Source: Hermatobates lingyangjiaoensis
Taxonomy: Eukaryota; Arthropoda; Insecta; Hemiptera; Hermatobatidae
NCBI GenBank assembly: GCA_026182355.1
Contig: JAPFBL010000256.1
Location: 620,001 to 684,000 of the forward strand
DNA: 64,000 nt
Direction of reading: 5' to 3'
Shown here: one piece after another, positions 57,784 through 64,000 of the stretch
Position numbering within the stretch: the stretch's first letter is position 1
Layout of the letters: each line of letters starts with the position of its first letter
Position numbers and translations under genes: made by a program
The notes under the pieces: model-generated
What the model was told of the DNA's origin: nothing
Databases searched by the model: none
What the model saw: only the letters and a program-made list of their open reading frames with translations

Positions 57784-58111
57784 CGGACGAGGTTAGCTCA
57801 GTGGTAAACGTACTCGCCTCTGGGCTGGTAGCCCGGGGTTCGATCCCCACTTGACCCTCAACTTGTGACTTATTCGCGCGGGAGGTGAATAAATCTGACT
57901 GCGTCTTCCATCGGAGAGGACGTTAAGCCGCCGGTCCCGAGCCTGTACGATGTCAGGTACTCGTTAGAAATCCCCCCTCTAAATACATTTGAGTTAGACA
58001 AAATTTAGGACTCTCAAATGTAGAATTTTTAGAATCACCGATCGAATAAAACGCCGTTAAACGGTTGACATTATCACTCGCTAGGGGATTGGTTTAAACA
58101 ATAAAAAAAAA
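57784..58111 (+). mobile_element. tRNA-derived SINE, well preserved
   Basis: A-box GGTTAGCTCAGTGGTAAACG and B-box GGGGTTCGATCCCC at tRNA-like spacing, then CGGTCCCGAGCCTGTACGAT, the GCTAGGGGATTGGTTTAAAC tail and an A-rich end. It is the best copy from which to define the family. Confidence 0.9.
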
Positions 58112-58860
58112 ATAACTACTATCAGATAAATATTATCTAAATAATAATCACTTTAAATTTTAATGTACATATATTTTTTTGAGAGAAGTTTTCATTTAAA
58201 TTCATAAGTATGAAAGAAAAGATCGTCTTTAAAACCTTTCTGAATTATATGTTGTCTTGCTAATAGGCCAGACTTTGTTTACACTAACATGACCAGCACA
58301 TTTTCTTCCGATAGCTGTGAATAACAAAACATAAAAAGTGAGCTTTTGTCGTTCCTTTGTCTGTTTTGTTTGTCTTATGTGCTTTTTATGGCTTGTTAAC
58401 TATCACATAAAATATTATTTCAGAATAAACACTTGAAAAAAAATACATGACTGAATTACAGTATAAATTTCAAAAATGCGTCTTAGATTTTAAACAAGTA
58501 ACTACTTTGATTCTGATCTTCTTACTAGGTTTCGACGTTGACTATTTATAAAATACGGCTCAATGTCTAGTGTGTCTGGGTGTGTGGTGAATATAAATGG
58601 AAATCAAAAGGTCATTTTTATACATTTTTCATTTGTCTTAAAATCTTAGATTTCAGAAGTGTTTTCAAATCTCCAAGTAGTCTTTCAGAGACTAACGTTT
58701 AAAGATAGGTCTAAATATTTAAATTAAATATCTAAAGATAACGTCTAAATATTTCAGATAGGCAATTCTATCTAAATGTGAGATTTAGACTAAATTATTT
58801 AGACCATTTTTGTAAAATAATAAATTATTTAACAAATTTTTTCTTGGAAAAGTTTCATTT
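58112..58860. other. No gene seen
   Basis: AT-rich, unassigned. Confidence 0.5.
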
Positions 58861-58867
58861 CTATCCA

Positions 58868-59612
58868 TGTATAAGTGTGATGGAGTACAAGTGTGATGGA
58901 GTACAAGTGTAATGGAGTACAAGTATGATGGAGTACAAGTGTGATGGGGTACAAGTGTGATGGGGTACAAGTGTGATGGGGTACAAGTCTGATGGGGTAC
59001 AAGTATGATGGAGTACAAGTGTGATGTGGTACAAGTGTGATGGGGTACAAGTGTGATAGAGTTGAGAGGAGTGCCTCTTTTACGGGGAGTAACTTCCTTT
59101 AAAACTTCATTTCAGACATATCTAATTTTGTCTGTGATGGGGTGCAAGTGTGATGGGGTACAAGTGTGATGGAGTACAAGTGTGATGGAGTACAAGTGTG
59201 ATGGGGTACAAGTGTGATAGAGTTGAGAGGAGAGCCTCTTTTACGGAGAGTAACTTCCTTTAAAACTTCATTTCAGACATATCTAATTTTGTCTGTGATG
59301 TGGTACAAGTGTGATGGGGTACAAGTGTGATGGAGTACAAGTGTGATGGAATACAAGTGTGATGGGGTACAAGTGTGATAGAGTTGAGAGGAGAGCCTCT
59401 TTTACGGGGAGTAACTTCCTTTAAAACTTCATTTCAGACATATCTAATTTTGTCTGTGATGGGGTGCAAGTGTGATGGGGTACAAGTGTGATGGAGTACA
59501 AGTGTGATGGAGTACAAGTGTGATGGGGTACAAGTGTGATAGAGTTGAGAGGAGAGCCTCTTTTACGGAGAGTAACTTCCTTTAAAACTTCATTTCAGAC
59601 ATATCTAATTTT
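58868..59612. repeat. 14-bp satellite with 161-bp higher-order unit
   Basis: Monomer GTGATGGRGTACAA. After an initial run of about 13 monomers, a compound unit repeats: several monomers followed by a block of about 80 bp from GAGTTGAGAGGAG to CATATCTAATTTTGTC. GAGTTGAGAG occurs at 59,059, 59,220, 59,381 and 59,542, exactly 161 bp apart. Confidence 0.95.
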
Positions 59613-60945
59613 CAATCATATTTAACTAAATATATGTCATACTAAATTAGGAAAAATAGTTTTGAAGGCAGTTATAGTGAGGTTTCCAAATATGTAAATG
59701 CCACCTTATGTAAGATAAGCGACTGGGACAAACCCTCTTTCAGAAATTCATATAAATTTTATATAATAGTAAATTTAAATAATGAATATACTTCTATTGG
59801 TTAAAATTATTCAAAAAAGACAATAAGAATAGCTCAAATCAAACCTTCTAAATAGTAATGAGCGACTGAAAATTATTTATATAAATGGAAAATTTTAGGA
59901 AAACATCAGAATTTGTAAACAAGACTCTTAAAAAGATATGATTAAAAGGCCATATAAAGCTCAATTTCGTTTAAACTATAACCATATGTATGAAAACCTA
60001 GTTAATATATGAAAAAGGTTTTATGAATTTCTATGTTGAAAATCTCAAAATGGCAGTTAATAGTTATAGTGGAGTACATTTAGATATGACATTTACAAAA
60101 GTTACAATTTATATTTGGTACCCGAGTACTAAAAAGGTTGCATTAAAAAAAGTTATTATCTAACTTACTTTGAATTTAATGAACCTTTAATATAGGTAAG
60201 TGATTTATATAAAAACATTTCTATGAAAGCCAGTGAAAGTGATTTTGAATCGATGAAGTCTCTAGAAAAGAGGTTTTGAGACGGGTAAGGTACTGAACCA
60301 CTGTTTGCTATAAACTTTATATGTTCCGAATTTTGATTAAGTTTTGCTTGTTCTATACAAGAGTTATTTCTGAGGAAGACAAAGGAAGTGGTCTTGAATA
60401 GCTTAATGCCGTTCTAAAAGAGTTTAGAAGATGAATAGTGGGGGAGGGGGGGGGGAGCAAACTCCTCATTACACATGATACATATTCGACTTTGATTAAA
60501 TTAAAGTCAGTATACAACAGAATACATTATGAAACAAACATCTTCCAAAGAAGTTTATCGAAGTGGTTTTGAATTTCTAAACTGAGCACTTTTAAGTAAA
60601 GTGTGATGATGTTACTTTAACATTTCCTACTTATCAAACTTTCAGAAATTGAAACCATAAGTATAAAGCCTTAAAAGATTAAGAATTTTTCTCAGAAACA
60701 CATTTTCTAAGTGTGATAAATCTTTATATACTGCCTTAATAGAGGAAATTAAATGGTCACAGAAGCCAGATTTAACAATAAATATGTTTGTTTAAAGCAG
60801 ACCACATGCAGAAGAGCTTAAGTTCTGTAAAACATTTTCTGTGGAAGTTTAAGAAAGTAGGCTTGACTCAGAGTATACTCGTAGTGTAGGGAGGGGCAGA
60901 ACTCTCTAAATGACAGTATCACTAAAATACCGAACATGCAGGTTA
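59613..60945. other. No gene; poly-G run near 60,441
   Basis: AT-rich, unassigned. Confidence 0.5.
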
Positions 60946-60952
60946 GGCAACT

Positions 60953-61281
60953 CTTTTTTTTTTATTGTTTAAACCAACCTCCTAGCGGGTGATAACGTTA
61001 ACCATTTATCAGCTTTTTGTTTGATCGTTAAGTCTACATATTGATTCTACATTGGGAGTCCTAAATTTTTCCTAACTCGAGTGGATATCGATTAGGGATT
61101 TTTAACGAGTACCTGACATCGTACAGGCTCGGGACCGACGGCTTAACGTCCTCTCCGAGAGACGACTTACTCAGATTTATTCACCTTCTGCGTGCATAAA
61201 TCCAGGGTCAGGTGGGCATCGAATCCCGGACTACCAGCCCAGAGGCGAGTACGTTAACCACTAAATTAACCTGGCCCACTG
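60953..61281 (-). mobile_element. tRNA-derived SINE, minus strand
   Basis: Complete copy in reverse: poly-T and GTTTAAACCAACCTCCTAGC tail on the left, B-box and GGCCAGGTTAATTTAGTGG head on the right. Flanked by GGCAACT at 60,946-60,952 and 61,282-61,288, a short target duplication. Confidence 0.9.
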
Positions 61282-61288
61282 GGCAACT

Positions 61289-62140
61289 TTTACTTACTGT
61301 TTCACTGAGTAAGTTAAAAAAAGAGTTAAAAAGTTGGAATAATTTGTTAAAGAAGTATTGTTGACAGAACTAAAAAAAAAATATATAAAATGATGATTTT
61401 ACGATAGTAAAAAATTGGGTTTTTTAAAAAAATAAGGGAATGCTTGTACTGGTGATTTATGAAAACAATATATTCAAATGACTAAAAATAGAAAAGTTAT
61501 GGCCATATTTTACTTATATAAATTTTGAATCAATGCACATGTGTTAGAATATAAATACATGAACTCACAGCTCTGCTGAAACGACAAACTTGGTTGAAAC
61601 AAAGTGTATATACGTCAAAAACACCTGGTAAGCCATCAACAAAACATCTTACGATCTATATAATTTTTGTTACAATACAACTTCAATGGGAATAAACAAT
61701 TCAAGTTACAAGGTGCAGACGACTAGTGCATGATGAAAGCGTTGTTCCGAAAGCAGCAGCGCAGAGCAGTTCTGGGTTAGAGCCACTTTAGAAAGCCTAC
61801 TTTATTGATAGTGAACTGTTTATAGCGTAATCACTGGGGGTAGTTTAAACGTTGCTAGCTCTTATCCTTTCCAAACTACGCTTAGAATATAGTCACTTAA
61901 ACTCTTTGGCATTTTATGATCAACAAATTTTTTTATGATGAAAAATTCATTTTTATACCGAAGAAAAAAATCAGACACTCTTCAGAACGAAGTATTTTTT
62001 AGGTGCAAGGATTTATGTTATGAAAAAATTATATTTAAAAATATTTGTTATGAATAGTGATGACGATGTTTATTGTTATTGTTATTTGTTGTTATTTTTA
62101 TAACTTTTGTTAACCTCTTGCTTTATTTTGCTTTAATATC
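61289..62140. other. No gene seen
   Basis: AT-rich, unassigned. Confidence 0.5.
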
Positions 62141-62149
62141 TTGACTATT

Positions 62150-62386
62150 CACATTTTGCACACATTTAGTCTTCACCTTACGTTCTCATATTCTTTTTCA
62201 TATCTATGTGAGACTACTCCTTAGAACTCATAGTCACCCTCCACTCGCACTCTTGAACTTGGACTTTCGTCTTTTTTCGTTGGCTTTCGTCTTCTAGCCA
62301 CTCGACTTCCTTTCCTGAGAACGACCGTTAAAAGGGTCGAAATATTGAATGTGAGTCCAAGTTTCTGTTTCTCAAAGTTTTTAAAG

Positions 62387-62416
<30 letters not shown>
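62150..62416 (+). mobile_element. Hammerhead family H tail, intact core
   Basis: Pyrimidine-rich lead (62,150-62,310), then core 62,315-62,346: CTGAGAA, extra C, GACC..GGTC, GAA, palindrome ATAT, T, GAATGTGAGTCC with a GTGAGT donor. TTC/GAA gives a 3-bp stem I. Ends in (TA)n. The G8 position of the core is A, so activity is doubtful. Confidence 0.75.
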
Positions 62417-62423
<7 letters not shown>

Positions 62424-62439
62424 TAATTAATTAAAGTTT

Positions 62440-62524
62440 ATCAGGACTCGGTCAGTTCTTCAGGTTCAAATTAAACTTTCATTGTAACCGTTTTGGTTTT
62501 TATTTAAAACCTTTTTCATAGGCA
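62440..62524 (-). mobile_element. Family B tail
   Basis: Minus-strand GCCTATGAAAAAGGTTTTAA, AAAACC, AAAACGGTT and the GAACTGACCGAGTCC end; diverged copy. Confidence 0.65.
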
Positions 62525-62594
62525 AAAGTATAAAATTTTTAAACAGAAAAACTAAGTTTTCAAATACTTTGAAAAAGTTGAATAAAACAAATGA

Positions 62595-62690
62595 AAAATA
62601 AATACTGGGACTCACATTCAATATTTTGACCCTTTCATTCTCAGGAAAGGTCATTCTCAGGAAAGAAAGTTGAGCGGTGAGAAGACGAAA
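62595..62690 (-). mobile_element. Family H tail, deleted hairpin
   Basis: Minus core 62,620-62,644: CTGAGAA joined to GGGTC by a deletion, then AAA, ATAT, T, GAATGTGAGTCCC. Convergent with the copy at 62.3 kb. Confidence 0.6.
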
Positions 62691-62734
62691 GGTAACTAAT
62701 ATATATATATTAGAAAAGAACAGAAAAAGTCACT

Positions 62735-62981
62735 ATAGAACTCACTTCGATATTTCGTCATCCGTCGTCAACAGGAACTGGTACGAAGTACTCGTGTTGA
62801 GAAGCAAACTGCGACTCAACTTCTCAACGCGTGTACTTTGTACTACTTCCTGATGACGACGGATGTCGAAATATCGAAGTGAGTTCTATAGTGACTTTCT
62901 CTGTTTTTTTCTATGTGTTAATGTGTTTATTGTCCATATGGACCTTTCATTTTATTCGAAGTATATATATATATATATATG
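62735..62981. mobile_element. Hammerhead family D inverted pair
   Basis: Plus core 62,850-62,875 is intact: CTGATGA, C, GAC GGAT GTC, GAA, ATAT, C, with ACTTC (62,845-62,849) pairing GAAGT (62,876-62,880). The minus core at 62,749-62,774 has CTGTTGA and a broken hairpin. Ends in (TA)n at 62,961-62,981. Confidence 0.8.
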
Positions 62982-63221
62982 TATACCTTCCGACTTGAAC
63001 AAACGTGTCTCTTCTTCTTCCCCTCTAGTCTCTTCCTAATTTTAAATTTCGTTTTGAAATATTAATCCAAGTAAGTGTTTTCTTTCTCTATGTGGGGGAG
63101 TTTTAGAACAGTGTATGACCCGGGATAATGATTCGTGTAAAGGGAAAAAAGGAAAGTTATCAAGAAACTCTGTCGAGAACTTAGGGGGATTTCATATCAG
63201 AAACTCTTATAATACACAATC

Positions 63222-63222
<1 letters not shown>

Positions 63223-63254
<32 letters not shown>

Positions 63255-63484
63255 AAGATTTCAGATAAACACGTGAAATAACAATCAATGATCAAACCAC
63301 AATAAGAAATGGGAAAACAAGACTAAGATCTTTCAACCGTAACAAGCGGTCTTCGTCAGAGTCCAGAGTTCGTTGGGTTTTTGACTCTGACGAAGACCGC
63401 TTGTTACGGTTGAAAGATCTTAGTCGTGTTTTCCCATTTCTTATTGTGGTTTTATCATTGATATATATATATATATATATATAT
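63223..63484. mobile_element. Hammerhead family C pair between two (TA)n
   Basis: (TA)n at 63,223-63,246 and 63,462-63,484 bracket a palindrome with two intact cores: 63,325-63,359 (minus) and 63,387-63,421 (plus), each CTGACGA, A, GACCG..CGGTT, GAA, AGATCT, T, with stem I GACT/AGTC. Best family C copy. Confidence 0.85.
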
Positions 63485-63620
63485 AAAGATTTCACATAAA
63501 CACGTTAAATAACAATCAATGATCAAACCACAATAAGAAAATAAAGTTGGGTTTTGAAATAAAGATCTTTCAACCACGACAAGTGGTCTTCTTTAGAGTC
63601 AAAAACCCAACTGAGTTTGT
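63485..63620 (-). mobile_element. Family C second copy, rearranged
   Basis: Starts immediately after the TA array with the same outer tail; an insertion follows AATAAGAAAATAAAG. The core at about 63,562-63,595 has CTAAAGA. Tandem to the preceding pair. Confidence 0.65.
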
Positions 63621-64000
63621 TCATTCTTTATTTTTTTATGATGTATACATATTTGTCATCAGCTATTTTTATTTATTCTGTCTTATTTACTTTAATTTTG
63701 TTCAGTTATTTATGTTTATTATCTCAATATAATATAAATTAATTATGGCTTACAGATATAGTTAAAACTTACTAGTTCATAAAACTACACTTGTTCTAGT
63801 AATGCTGTTACAGTAATGTTATTGTCTGTAATTACTCATTGAATACTATATTTCCTCTAAGAGCTTCATACAGTTTATGTATTAAAGTGCAGCCGGTTAG
63901 AAATATATTACTTCCCGCTTAGTAAATTGACCTCCTAAATAAACTTGTGGTTAATGGCTGAAATTTGTAGAATTAGTGGCTGGATGTATAGTCAATATAT
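63621..64000. other. No gene seen
   Basis: AT-rich, unassigned to the window edge. Confidence 0.5.

Noticed and set aside
58785..59050. Minus-strand ORFs rich in HHTCTPSHLYPIT repeats
   Set aside because: Translation of the 14-bp satellite (three units = 42 bp); two frames are open together.
1432..63460. Inverted repeats read as MITEs with terminal inverted repeats
   Set aside because: Arms carry hammerhead-like cores, lack constant target duplications and join (TA)n; PLE tails explain them better.
1..64000. True tRNA genes at the SINE heads
   Set aside because: A and B boxes are present but no cloverleaf with a proper anticodon arm and acceptor pairing; each is followed by the SINE body.
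1..64000. CRISPR arrays, bacterial operons, phage genes
   Set aside because: No regularly spaced unique spacers and no prokaryotic gene structure; tandem arrays here are head-to-tail satellites without spacers.

Overview
The window is AT-rich, intron- and repeat-dominated animal DNA, with no operons, no bacterial signals and no long intact gene. Two SINE copies end in short (CCTAA)n tails, the complement of the arthropod-type TTAGG telomere repeat. Together with the retroelement mix this suggests an invertebrate, perhaps an arthropod, but the species cannot be fixed from sequence alone.

The dominant content is a community of Penelope-like retroelements (PLEs). It is seen as (i) two decayed reverse-transcriptase regions (46.9-47.8 kb, with the start of a GIY-YIG domain, and 50.4-51.1 kb); (ii) a GIY-YIG C-terminal relic at 55.95 kb; (iii) seven copies of an ORF start, five of which break off at the same place and run into (TA)n; and (iv) more than thirty copies of short tails that each carry a hammerhead-ribozyme-like core. 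At least ten sequence families, unrelated outside the core, share one plan: CTGANGA, one extra base, a hairpin beginning with G and ending with C, GAA, a loop-less 4- or 6-base palindrome A...T, then a base that is never G. In most families the sequences on either side of the core pair as stem I. Many families also have a GTRAGT splice-donor match just after the predicted cleavage site. Most of these tails sit as divergent inverted pairs flanked by (TA)n microsatellites.

Layout: 0-0.6 kb nested SINE pieces and a coding relic; 1.4-3 kb hammerhead families C and A and a PLE ORF start; 3.7-4.1 kb a 51-bp satellite; 5-5.7 kb family A palindrome and an unrecognised coding relic; 8-10 kb families D and E; 11.1-11.6 kb a hAT element with 8-bp target duplication; 13.3, 17.6 and 19.7 kb tRNA-derived SINEs; 20.6-21.5 kb a broken unrecognised gene; 21.6-23.3 kb families B and F and a PLE ORF start; 23.5 kb a BEL/Pao-like RT fragment; 24.8-25.3 kb hAT-like; 26.5 kb a possible terminal exon; 28.4-36.4 kb families F and A, a 62-bp minisatellite and a hAT MITE; 37.6-38.5 kb two exons of a possible host gene on the minus strand; 41-63.6 kb a dense PLE/hammerhead region with SINEs at 57.8 and 61 kb and a 161-bp higher-order satellite at 59 kb.

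Host genes are represented at most by isolated exons (best candidate 37,593-38,510, minus). All RT, hAT and BEL/Pao coding pieces are broken, so the window looks like an intergenic or intronic graveyard of retroelements in which ribozyme-bearing tails have been kept and repeatedly rearranged.
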